DNA of 9,109 nucleotides from Chloroflexota bacterium (GCA_021812265.1 JAKAOI010000062.1:1-9109); one strand, 5' to 3'; counted from the stretch's first letter, positions 1-5,316 are shown. Numbers and translations are program-made. The notes: generated from the letters alone by a model not told the origin.

Positions 1-242
1 CAAAAACTAAATATTGCCGCCGCCGGAATTTCAACTTGAAGAAACAGCGCCGCCGCGTAGGGACCATAGCTTGGCGCCAGCGCAGCAACATATAGATCGC
101 GGGCAGCAATAAGCGCGATAATCGGCGCCGCAAGCGCTATACTTATCTCACTGAGGGCTGCAGCCGCTAAAGCAACAAACGGACTGGCAAAAATTACACC
201 TACACGGCGCAAAAAAACAGCGCCGGCAAATCGATCAACCAT
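1..242 (-). CDS. Partial hydrophobic membrane protein, unknown function
   Basis: This reading frame has an ATG at 242-240 and stays open to the window edge, giving 80 residues with the C-terminus missing. It begins MVDRFAGAVFLRRVGVIF. A short, positively charged N-terminal part (R4, R12, R13) is followed by almost unbroken hydrophobic sequence rich in Ala, Ile, Leu and Val. At least two, probably three, membrane helices are visible at roughly residues 15-33, 34-50 and 58-79, with a more polar break near RDLYVAALAPSYGP. An in-frame TAA lies one codon before the ATG, so no longer start exists. A weak GGAC-type ribosome site lies 7 nt upstream. The gene lies 48 nt behind another membrane gene on the same strand and may be co-transcribed with it. 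The family is not recognised. Confidence 0.7.
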   Translation of the reverse strand, partial: MVDRFAGAVFLRRVGVIFASPFVALAAAALSEISIALAAPIIALIAARDLYVAALAPSYGPYAAALFLQVEIPAAAIFSF

Positions 243-290
243 ACATTACGTCCATAAACACAGCGCCCTGCGACGGTGTGTTACGATGGC

Positions 291-599
291 CTATTCTCCC
301 TCGGCAACAAACCTCACAAGGCCATACGCAGTAAGAATTGCAATAGGTTCAGTAATTACCCCCATGGTAATCCACAGCCACGAAAGATGGTAAGTCTGCA
401 CATCCGGCTGCTGAATCAGCATCACAAGCAACAAAAGCGGAGATAGCGGAAGCGCCAGCGCCATCAGGAATACTACCAGCGACCCGCCGCGTTTCCACAA
501 CGTCTGCCCCATATCATTATGAACTGAAACATGTCCTGCAATGCTGGAAACTTTAGGAATAGAGATAATTTCACCTTTTTTAACAGAGCTGTCTGCCAT
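291..599 (-). CDS. Small two-helix membrane protein, unknown function
   Basis: A 102-residue protein. The first 35 residues are polar and contain a Lys-rich stretch (VKKGEIISIPKV), followed by two strong hydrophobic segments at about residues 39-63 and 74-96. The loop between them (QQPDVQTYHLSW) is polar, and the short tail is acidic. This suggests an N-in/C-in inner membrane protein. The ATG is preceded by AAAGG about 10 nt upstream, an acceptable ribosome site. It sits 48 nt ahead of the partial membrane protein at the window edge on the same strand, so the two may form a small membrane complex or operon (inferred). I do not recognise the family and assign no function. Confidence 0.72.
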   Translation of the reverse strand: MADSSVKKGEIISIPKVSSIAGHVSVHNDMGQTLWKRGGSLVVFLMALALPLSPLLLLVMLIQQPDVQTYHLSWLWITMGVITEPIAILTAYGLVRFVAEGE

Positions 600-730
600 A
601 TATTCGGCGCCTTTCTTTACAATAAACTATATGATATCCAACACAAACACATGCATTGTTTACTGTTTCTATGTTTACAATACCACATTTAACGAAAGGT
701 GTGGAGCAGTTATGCGCCGGTTCCTTAAAA

Positions 731-749
731 TTGCCGGAATATCCGGCAA
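731..749 (-). terminator. Hairpin terminator candidate downstream of nucleotidyltransferase gene
   Basis: TTGCCGGA (731-738), ATA loop, TCCGGCAA (742-749): an 8-bp perfect stem with a 3-nt loop. On the minus strand it is followed by TTTTAA, and on the plus strand by AAAAAA. It lies 86 nt past the stop of the minus-strand gene 835-1803, so its position and U-run fit an intrinsic terminator, though the U-run is short. Confidence 0.45.
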
Positions 750-768
750 AAAACTGCGACATACCATA

Positions 769-797
769 AACCACAGCCGATTAATCCGACTGTGGTT
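769..797. repeat. Inverted repeat, 8-bp arms
   Basis: AACCACAG (769-776) pairs with CTGTGGTT (790-797) across a 13-nt loop. The inner part contains the palindrome GATTAATC. There is no long T-run on either side. It lies 38-66 nt past the stop of the minus-strand gene 835-1803, so it could aid RNA termination or stabilise the 3' end, or be a protein-binding site. Confidence 0.4.
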
Positions 798-834
798 CTG
801 GAATAATAGCGCTGAAAATTCAGAATAATTCCCT

Positions 835-1803
835 TTATTTTGATTGAACGGCTGCCGACACGGTTACTGATTTAGACCGCGCTTTTACAATGAAATTGTT
901 CACAGATTCATAATCCGGCAGATCCGGCAGCGGACTGCGCGAAATTGCCGTTTCAAATTGCTTTTGGATGGATGCAGCCCACGCAAATACTTCTGGGAAC
1001 GGCATTTTTGCGTCGCGAATAGCGGCAAGCTCGGTTTTGTGATCTTGCACGGTAATATCTAATTCGGTGGTTTGCGCCGCATGCAAACCTGAAAGCAGCA
1101 CGCGCACCATTTCCATAGCGTGCCGCAGGCGTGGCTCTTCGCCGCGTTCATTAGCGCGCTGCATTTTTCTAAACTGGCTCATCGCATAGCCGGTGAAGGT
1201 GTTATAAATTTGCTTTGAAAGAAAAGCGTCTTTTAACCCTTGCAGCTCTGCGCCAAGCTCGTTTTTTAATGTTACAGAAGGGGACCACAGGGTTTCCAGC
1301 ACAGCATGGTTGCCGGCCAAACCCAGCCGCAAAAATTTTTCAATTTCCCAAAAGACATCTTCGACCGTGTACCCTGTGCCGCTGGCGCGCGGACGTTCCA
1401 ACTGCTCTTGCGGCTTATACAGCGACCAGTGCAGCTCTGCCGGAGGCAGAAAAATACCGCGAATACTATCTTCATCTTCTGCGTCATCTATTCCATATGT
1501 ATGTGGGCCTACCGTTGAGCGGAAAAAGACAAATTCCAGCCAGTTAATATGGTCCGGAGCCAGCATGTCCAGTTCGGCAGTCATCAGCGTTCGACGAACA
1601 ACTAAATAACGCCGAAGCAGCGGCACAACTATGCCGTCACTAAACCGGACAATATATGTTTCTTCCTGCGCAGTGTCAACAGATTGAATAACCTCTCCAA
1701 TAAAGCCAGGTCTGCGCGGAGGGCCTTCACGGTCAACAGTAATACGCACTCCCGCGCGTAAAACAACCTGGGTGCCGGGAGCAAGTCGAGTTACTTCTCG
1801 CAT
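835..1803 (-). CDS. RlaP-like nucleotidyltransferase (PF10127-type) with SH3-like N-terminus
   Basis: A 322-residue protein from the ATG at 1803-1801, which has AAGGA 10 nt upstream. An in-frame ATG at 1863 would add 20 polar residues but has a worse-placed ribosome site. Residues about 5-70 (LAPGTQVVLRAG... RFSDGIVVPLLRRYLVV) look like a small SH3/KOW-type beta-barrel. Residues about 85-310 resemble the DNA-polymerase-beta-superfamily nucleotidyltransferases of the RlaP type. Visible are VGPHTYGI, then EDEDSIRGIFLPP, then ELHWSLY, then VFWEIEKFLRLGLAGNHAVLETLWSP. The last of these is the family's recognisable helix after the active site. Such enzymes transfer nucleotides to RNA, other nucleic acids or small molecules; the substrate here is unknown. 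The usual GS motif reads GP, and the SDxDxRG motif is altered, so activity is uncertain. It is the downstream neighbour of the secreted protein gene at 2042. Confidence 0.78.
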   Translation of the reverse strand: MREVTRLAPGTQVVLRAGVRITVDREGPPRRPGFIGEVIQSVDTAQEETYIVRFSDGIVVPLLRRYLVVRRTLMTAELDMLAPDHINWLEFVFFRSTVGPHTYGIDDAEDEDSIRGIFLPPAELHWSLYKPQEQLERPRASGTGYTVEDVFWEIEKFLRLGLAGNHAVLETLWSPSVTLKNELGAELQGLKDAFLSKQIYNTFTGYAMSQFRKMQRANERGEEPRLRHAMEMVRVLLSGLHAAQTTELDITVQDHKTELAAIRDAKMPFPEVFAWAASIQKQFETAISRSPLPDLPDYESVNNFIVKARSKSVTVSAAVQSK

Positions 1804-1917
1804 TTGAACATCATCCTTCGTTGAGTTGTTAGAGCGTTCAGAACGTTGTACGAACATTTGCATACTTTGGTTACATTTCCCTACTTTTGAATGTTGGAAA
1901 ACGCCCTTCTTTATTGG

Positions 1918-2041
1918 TTATGCATGTAAAAGTAATGATACACCTGTGCGAGTCACTGCCTCTACGTATGCTTCACCTTTCCTAATCGGCTGCTTTAGCG
2001 GTTGCTGAAGTATGATTTTTCTGTCATATCTGTTACCTGTG
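1918..2041. other. Intergenic region, no firm gene
   Basis: This is the gap between two minus-strand genes. A 44-codon minus-strand frame (2052-1918) overlaps the end of the upstream gene, but it has no ribosome site and no recognisable product. No clear promoter hexamers or hairpins were found. Confidence 0.4.
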
Positions 2042-2875
2042 TCACCACACATATTGATATGGCTGGGCGCAAGAAAGGTGACTGCCTATGTATACATTAT
2101 TCGGCTGAACAACCGCCAAACCATATGGCGGACAAACATTTTCTGCGGAATAATAAACGCTGGCGTGGTTTGGCGCGCTATAGCGATTTGCGCCACCGGA
2201 AATAACTTGTATTGCCGGAAAAAATTCAATTTCCGGAAATACGTCTGTGGCTGGCGCATCCTTATACGCAGATTGCTCTCCGTATATTCCGGGTGTATTT
2301 GGGCCGGTTGAACCGGTATTCATGGGAAACGTTCCCAATAGATTCCCGTTCAATATAGCTCTCCAAAGAAACCGCCCGTTCCCTAATGGCGCTGATATTA
2401 AAGCATATGTGTTCCATTTTCCCGTTCCCCCAACGCTGCCAGGCTTCCCATAAACACAGGGTCCCTTTACACCGTTTCCGGAAAATACACAATAAAACCA
2501 CTCTCCACGTAATTGATTCCAAAGTATTGCGTAACCAATTTGGATAAAAGATCTGTCGGAAAGATAGCTGCCAATCCAAAAATATTCAGATGTATCAGCG
2601 GTAATAGCGCTGGGCAGCCGTGTTTGTATTCGCGTTTGCATACCGGTGGAGTTTATCGCGCTAGAATCAGCCACGACCCCAATCTGCCAATACTGGTGAT
2701 TTTCCTGAGAAACAACTGACGCAACCTCACTTGGCGTTACACTGTTTACGGAACCGGTAAATCCCGGAAAATTTGCAGCAAATCCCCCCGATTGCCATTT
2801 GGCGTATATAGACCAAATGACAGCAAAAATCAGGATGATTACTGCCATACGAAAAATAACACCAGCTGCGCGCAT
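2042..2875 (-). CDS. Membrane-anchored secreted protein, probable lectin-like beta-sandwich
   Basis: A 277-residue protein. A basic N-terminus (MRAAGVIFR) precedes a hydrophobic helix at residues 9-24 with no obvious cleavage site, so it is an uncleaved signal anchor or a signal peptide. The remaining ~250 residues are extracellular in style: rich in Gly, Ser, Asn, Tyr and Trp with alternating beta-strand patterns. The segments YFWIGSYLSDRSFIQIGYAI, RGEWFYCVF and KWNTYALI recall concanavalin-A-like or carbohydrate-binding folds; this is a resemblance only. Four cysteines (129, 140, 248, 269) could form two disulfides. The ATG has AGGA almost touching it and another AAAGGA 17 nt away. A stop lies three codons upstream in frame, so no other ATG start is available. 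A consensus promoter lies 75 nt upstream, so it heads its own transcript. Exact function is unknown. Confidence 0.72.
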   Translation of the reverse strand: MRAAGVIFRMAVIILIFAVIWSIYAKWQSGGFAANFPGFTGSVNSVTPSEVASVVSQENHQYWQIGVVADSSAINSTGMQTRIQTRLPSAITADTSEYFWIGSYLSDRSFIQIGYAILWNQLRGEWFYCVFSGNGVKGPCVYGKPGSVGGTGKWNTYALISAPLGNGRFLWRAILNGNLLGTFPMNTGSTGPNTPGIYGEQSAYKDAPATDVFPEIEFFPAIQVISGGANRYSAPNHASVYYSAENVCPPYGLAVVQPNNVYIGSHLSCAQPYQYVW

Positions 2876-2949
2876 TTCCTGTTTTCATCAATCCTTTCAG
2901 ATTTTGAGCTTTCCGACAGCCTTATATTCAGATCATGCCGCGCTCACTC

Positions 2950-2977
2950 ATTATATCGTCAAGATCTGAATTGTCAA
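2950..2977 (-). promoter_or_regulatory. Sigma70 promoter for the secreted protein gene
   Basis: On the minus strand TTGACA (2977-2972) and TATAAT (2955-2950) are both exact consensus and are separated by 16 nt. Transcription would start near 2943, leaving a leader of about 70 nt before the ATG at 2875. Confidence 0.75.
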
Positions 2978-3020
2978 TCAGGATAAGAAATTTTGGTATT
3001 TTTACATATTTTTCATGACA

Positions 3021-3160
3021 GATCTTTCGCTTCAGCATGGAACATCGGGGATGTACAAAGGGCAGTGTCCCTTGTACGAAGTTCTGGGGTATCCCCCCAA
3101 GACATCCCTCTTGTTTCAGATATGAGAAACATGTATTGCTTTTTTAAACGAAAGTCCTAA
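3021..3160 (+). mobile_element. MITE-like repeat, copy 1 (inverted relative to copy 2)
   Basis: About 140 bp that match the reverse complement of 3942-4079. By hand there are few differences in the first ~107 positions (including two single-base indels) and about 11 mismatches in the last 32. The ends are imperfect inverted repeats: GATCTTTCGCTTCA at one end, and AAACGAAAGTC (reverse complement GACTTTCGTTT) at the other. Inside are a hairpin GTACAAAGG / CCCTTGTAC (3053-3077) and the palindromic block GGGGTATCCCC (3086-3096). No protein is encoded: the indels break the frame that is open in copy 2. No clear target duplication flanks this copy, so it may be the older or the decayed one. Confidence 0.72.
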
Positions 3161-3263
3161 ATAGCAATGATTTTTATAAATATCCTGAATATCGCAAGAT
3201 TGTTTAACAGAAAAGAGAAAATATCAGGAAAAACCTGCAAAATCAGTGATTTCTGCGCCAAAC

Positions 3264-3314
3264 AAAAAAATCTCTGCGCCCAAAAAACATAATTTCTTGT
3301 ACAGAGATTTTTTT
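3264..3314 (-). terminator. efp: Bidirectional intrinsic terminator downstream of efp
   Basis: AAAAAAATCTCTG (3264-3276) pairs perfectly with CAGAGATTTTTTT (3302-3314) across a 25-nt loop. On the minus strand the stem closes with seven T residues, and on the plus strand with eight. It lies 43 nt past the efp stop codon. It probably ends efp transcripts and blocks transcription coming from the other direction. Confidence 0.72.
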
Positions 3315-3356
3315 TATATTTCTAAACACCATTCAGCAAAATAAAACGTGTGGATG

Positions 3357-3917
3357 TTATTTTACTCGTTCCAAATATTTGCCGGTGCGAGTATCAATTT
3401 TTATAACATCGCCCTCTTTCACAAAAGCAGGAACGGTTATACTTGCGCCGGTTTCCAATGTAGCTGGTTTTTCAACATTGGTTGCAGTATCGCCGCGCAC
3501 AGCAGTGATGGTAGAGGTAACAGCCAGCGTAACAAAAGTAGGCAGTTCAATATCCAACAACTGATCATCAGAAAAGACAAGATTTGCGTTGTCATTTTCG
3601 CGCAAATACAGAACGGCGTCTTTCATCAATTCTTCCGGAACTTCAACTTGCTCATAACTTTCGTTTTCCATAAACAGAAATGTTGAGCCATCACGATATA
3701 AATACTGGGCAGATCGATATTCCATCCGAACAATATCAATTTCTTCACCGGCCCGCAACCGTTCCTCAATCACCTTGCCATTGCGCAGATTTTTCATACG
3801 GACCCTAACAAATGCCCGCCAATTTCCCGGTGAAACATGCTGCCATTCCACCACACGCCATAATTCGTTGTTGCGCCGTAACACTATGCCATTCGACAGA
3901 TCTGACGTTGTCGCCAT
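3357..3917 (-). CDS. efp: Elongation factor P
   Basis: A 186-residue protein, the normal EF-P length. EF-P binds the ribosome between the P and E sites and relieves stalling on consecutive prolines. All three beta-barrel domains are present: an N-terminal KOW-like domain (residues 1-65), a middle OB domain (about 66-128, YLYRDGSTFLFMENESYEQV) and a C-terminal OB domain (129-186). The last contains the family signature KPATLETGASITVPAFV and ends VIKIDTRTGKYLERVK. The loop that reaches the peptidyl-transferase centre reads HVSPGNWRAFVR. The residue normally modified on this loop (Lys or Arg) is Asn32 here, with Trp33-Arg34 beside it. AAGGGAG sits 6 nt before the ATG, an excellent ribosome site. 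The gene is enclosed by two inverted copies of a repeat element, and copy 2 begins within 25 nt of its start codon. Confidence 0.96.
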   Translation of the reverse strand: MATTSDLSNGIVLRRNNELWRVVEWQHVSPGNWRAFVRVRMKNLRNGKVIEERLRAGEEIDIVRMEYRSAQYLYRDGSTFLFMENESYEQVEVPEELMKDAVLYLRENDNANLVFSDDQLLDIELPTFVTLAVTSTITAVRGDTATNVEKPATLETGASITVPAFVKEGDVIKIDTRTGKYLERVK

Positions 3918-3934
3918 AAAGTCTCCCTTAAAAT

Positions 3935-4086
3935 ATACTATCTAGGACTTTTGCTTGAAAGAGAAGCGTATGGTTCTCGTATCTGAAACAAAGGGAGGTC
4001 TTGGGGGGATACCCCAGAACTTCGTACAAGGGACACTGCCCCTTGTACATCCCCGATTTTCCATGCTGAAGCGAAAGTCATACTAT
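3935..4086. repeat. Possible 7-bp target duplication flanking repeat copy 2
   Basis: ATACTAT occurs at 3935-3941 and again at 4080-4086, directly bordering the element. This fits insertion by a cut-and-paste transposase. One caution: on the efp side both copies of the element continue into ATAG, so the true border may lie four bases further out, and the duplication would then be shorter. Confidence 0.5.
3942..4079 (-). mobile_element. MITE-like repeat, copy 2
   Basis: A 138-bp element with imperfect terminal inverted repeats: GACTTTTGCTTGA at one end and GACTTTCGCTTCA (read from the other strand) at the other. It contains a perfect 9-bp hairpin, GTACAAGGG (4024-4032) / CCCTTGTAC (4040-4048), with a 7-nt loop, and the palindromic block GGGGATACCCC. 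A plus-strand frame happens to be open across it, but indels in copy 1 destroy that frame, so the element is not read as coding. The size, terminal repeats, likely target duplication and lack of a transposase fit a miniature inverted-repeat transposable element. It lies directly upstream of efp and could influence its promoter or leader. Confidence 0.72.
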
Positions 4087-4186
4087 TGTTTCATTGAACA
4101 CAATACAACATTTTCTGCAACATGCCTGCAACAGGTATTCAGTTATATTAGAAACGCCGGAGCGCGATAACACACCGCTTCCGAAG

Positions 4187-4224
4187 CTTGCTGACGCCAT
4201 GTAAAAACAAAAGAAATCAGCAAG
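4187..4224. repeat. Inverted repeat, 8-bp arms
   Basis: CTTGCTGA (4187-4194) pairs with TCAGCAAG (4217-4224) across 22 nt that include an A-rich stretch. There is no T-run on either strand. Its role is unclear. Confidence 0.35.
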
Positions 4225-4298
4225 AATCACGGTTTTATATAATACACCGCGCTGCAGATGACTTTGCGGAACAATTTTAAGAACACAACAGACGCGGA

Positions 4299-4318
4299 TG
4301 TCATGCTAAAGCATGACA
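4299..4318. repeat. Compact hairpin TGTCATGC / GCATGACA
   Basis: TGTCATGC (4299-4306), TAAA loop, GCATGACA (4311-4318): an 8-bp perfect stem. Outer bases GGAT (4297-4300, overlapping the stem) and ATCC (4322-4325) can extend or compete with the pairing. It lies 85 nt downstream of the minus-strand gene 4403-4756. There is no T-run, so it is more like a dispersed palindromic repeat or an RNA 3'-end stabiliser than a classical terminator. Confidence 0.45.
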
Positions 4319-4402
4319 CCCGATCCGTCCAATATAGCATGTTATTCTGAAAATGCAGTTAACTTCTGTTTGATATTATATCACTTAACCGGTAAATAAG
4401 TC

Positions 4403-4756
4403 CTATTTGGTTTCGCGATTTTTTTTGGCTTTTTGCGTTTCATTTACGGTACGCACAATACTGCCGCCATGGCGCACCACTTTTAATGTCTCGGGAAAAA
4501 CGCCCAACATAGGAATAAACGCCAACAAATTTAAAAATTGTCCCATTCTATCACGTTTTCTCCGGCACGCAATATAATCTCTTATTGCGCAAAATGAGCC
4601 AACAATAGGAATAAGCGCAAAAATTATTTGCGTTATTTTCCCCGGAACACCTAAGTGATCGGCAAAATCACCATGTATTGCGCCGGTATATATATCTTGA
4701 ATAAAATTGCGTTTGCGGGACGGTGATAAAACAGCTTGTTCCGATTTTTGCGCCAT
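4403..4756 (-). CDS. Small two-helix protein resembling pre-toxin hydrophobic segment
   Basis: A 117-residue protein from the ATG at 4756-4754, which has AGGA 9 nt upstream. An in-frame TTG at 4789 would add 11 residues and lacks a good ribosome site. Two hydrophobic segments (about residues 42-57 and 74-89) each carry an IPxxG-like turn (LIPIVG and FIPMLG). Between them is a charged loop, RDYIACRRKRDRMGQ. The tail after VVRHGG is strongly basic. The pattern 'hydrophobic-IPxxG-xxRD-charged-G-hydrophobic-IPxxG' resembles the segment found ahead of toxin domains in polymorphic toxins, but no toxin domain follows here; the protein stops at KNRETK. It may be a stand-alone member, a truncated remnant or a small membrane protein. 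It is divergent from the plus-strand gene at 4998 and shares its upstream region. Confidence 0.6.
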   Translation of the reverse strand: MAQKSEQAVLSPSRKRNFIQDIYTGAIHGDFADHLGVPGKITQIIFALIPIVGSFCAIRDYIACRRKRDRMGQFLNLLAFIPMLGVFPETLKVVRHGGSIVRTVNETQKAKKNRETK

Positions 4757-4803
4757 TTCAGGGAATCCTACTCTTTCATGCAATATCAATTGTATTGGCG
4801 TTC

Positions 4804-4831
4804 TTGCAATATCAGATTAACTTTGTATAAT
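4804..4831 (+). promoter_or_regulatory. Sigma70 promoter for the plus-strand small gene
   Basis: TTGCAA (4804-4809), 16-nt spacer, TATAAT (4826-4831, exact consensus). The predicted start near 4838 would give a leader of about 160 nt before the ATG at 4998, including the 19-codon ORF and the hairpin at 4925-4942. Confidence 0.55.
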
Positions 4832-4904
4832 TAAGATTATTCCATTTTATTTAAGAATAATACAAGATATTCGCTTGCTCTATACAAGGGAGGTTGATAT
4901 CTTA

Positions 4905-4964
4905 ATGCCAAGAAAGCCGTTTTTGGGGGCCTTGCGGTCCCCTGCAAATGAATATTTACAATAA
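4905..4964 (+). CDS. Candidate 19-residue leader peptide
   Basis: ATG at 4905-4907 and TAA at 4962-4964 give MPRKPFLGALRSPANEYLQ. A strong Shine-Dalgarno AAGGGAGG (4886-4893) lies 11 nt upstream, a slightly long spacing. That site sits in the loop of a possible stem AAGATAT (4864-4870) / ATATCTT (4897-4903). A GC-rich hairpin (4925-4942) lies inside the ORF. It ends 33 nt before the start of the 84-residue gene. The layout suggests a translated leader or an upstream regulatory ORF; the peptide has no known homologue that I recognise. It could also be chance. Confidence 0.3.
   Translation: MPRKPFLGALRSPANEYLQ
4925..4942 (+). promoter_or_regulatory. Leader hairpin upstream of small gene
   Basis: GGGGGCC (4925-4931), TTGC loop, GGTCCCC (4936-4942): a 7-bp stem with one G-U pair in RNA, preceded by five T residues. 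No U-run follows, so it is not an intrinsic terminator. It could pause translation of the 19-codon ORF or act as part of a regulatory leader for the gene at 4998. Confidence 0.4.
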
Positions 4965-4997
4965 TTGCATTTATTATACACCAGAAGGAGCACTCAA

Positions 4998-5252
4998 ATG
5001 GAACCGCTGCAAACAAATTCAGGGTTGCCGGCGCTATCTCGCTTCGATATCAACTCTTGGGAAGAAGTTGTTCAAACACTCGAAAAACATGGATTTTCCC
5101 TAAATCATCAGGGCCACGCCAGCCACGGACCAGAACAATTGTGGCAAATAACAGCAAATCACCAATCCGGAGCCTCGCTGCTCTCCGATACCCAAGTGCT
5201 CTATTTTGCTATGGGACTTGCTGCCGCCAATGATTCTGAGCAGGCGCAATAA
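4998..5252 (+). CDS. 84-residue soluble protein, unknown function
   Basis: The ATG at 4998 is chosen because AGAAGGAG (4983-4990) stands 7 nt ahead of it, a near-perfect ribosome site. An upstream in-frame TTG at 4965 lies before that site. The protein has no membrane segment or signal peptide. It contains an acidic helix (WEEVVQTLEKHGFSL), a His- and Gln-rich middle (NHQGHASHGPEQLWQITANHQ) and a C-terminal hydrophobic helix-like part (TQVLYFAMGLAAAND). I do not recognise the family. It is the first of two plus-strand genes in an otherwise minus-strand window, has its own promoter candidate and a structured leader, and ends 246 nt before the next gene. Confidence 0.72.
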   Translation: MEPLQTNSGLPALSRFDINSWEEVVQTLEKHGFSLNHQGHASHGPEQLWQITANHQSGASLLSDTQVLYFAMGLAAANDSEQAQ

Positions 5253-5286
5253 CACGCAGACCCGAAGATAAAAAATTAGTAAAATT

Positions 5287-5316
5287 TTGCGGCGCTTTTT
5301 CGCAGCATGGTATGAT
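5287..5316 (+). promoter_or_regulatory. Weak promoter candidate for the 108-residue gene
   Basis: TTGCGG (5287-5292), 18-nt spacer, TATGAT (5311-5316). The match is only moderate. If used, transcription would begin near 5323 and give a leader of about 175 nt holding the inverted repeats at 5349-5419 and 5447-5490. Confidence 0.3.

Larger units (their letters stand above)
600..834. other. Intergenic region with two hairpins, AT-rich half
   Basis: There is no convincing gene here. Positions 600-700 are AT-rich and lie upstream of the 102-residue membrane protein, so they probably hold its promoter, but no hexamer pair stands out. Positions 731-797 hold two inverted repeats just downstream of the nucleotidyltransferase gene and are listed separately. 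A plus-strand frame across 541-828 is open but has no ribosome site and overlaps the start of the minus-strand gene. Confidence 0.6.
2978..3356. other. Gene-free stretch: repeat copy, AT-rich spacer and efp terminator
   Basis: This stretch holds the first copy of the inverted repeat element (3021-3160), an AT-rich spacer (3161-3263) in which I see no gene, and a bidirectional terminator (3264-3314). The spacer just before the terminator repeats the phrase TCTGCGCC (at 3252 and 3273) followed by an A-rich run. Confidence 0.6.
4087..4402. other. Gene-free region with hairpins
   Basis: No gene is supported in these 316 bases on either strand. It contains two clear inverted repeats (4187-4224 and 4299-4318) and an isolated TATAAT at 4238-4243 without a matching -35. 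It lies between repeat copy 2 and the end of the pre-toxin-like gene. Confidence 0.55.

Noticed and set aside
541..828. 95-codon plus-strand frame
   Set aside because: It overlaps the N-terminus of the minus-strand 102-residue gene, has no ribosome site, and its sequence includes both inverted repeats of the gap.
1215..1609. Several frames antisense or out of frame to the nucleotidyltransferase gene
   Set aside because: They are shadows of a gene with clear family motifs and have no ribosome sites of their own.
1918..2052. 44-codon minus-strand ORF (MCGDTGNRYD...) overlapping the end of the secreted protein gene
   Set aside because: No ribosome site and no recognisable feature. It fits chance in a short gap.
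3021..4079. Classical composite transposon around efp
   Set aside because: Neither repeat copy encodes a transposase, so only a MITE-type or palindromic repeat reading is supported.
3955..4170. 71-codon plus-strand frame across repeat copy 2
   Set aside because: It starts with TTG. Indels in copy 1 of the same element break this frame, so it is not under coding selection.
4886..4964. Known riboswitch class in the leader of the 84-residue gene
   Set aside because: I compared it by memory with fluoride, ZTP, SAM, guanidine and manganese types. None of their conserved cores is visible.
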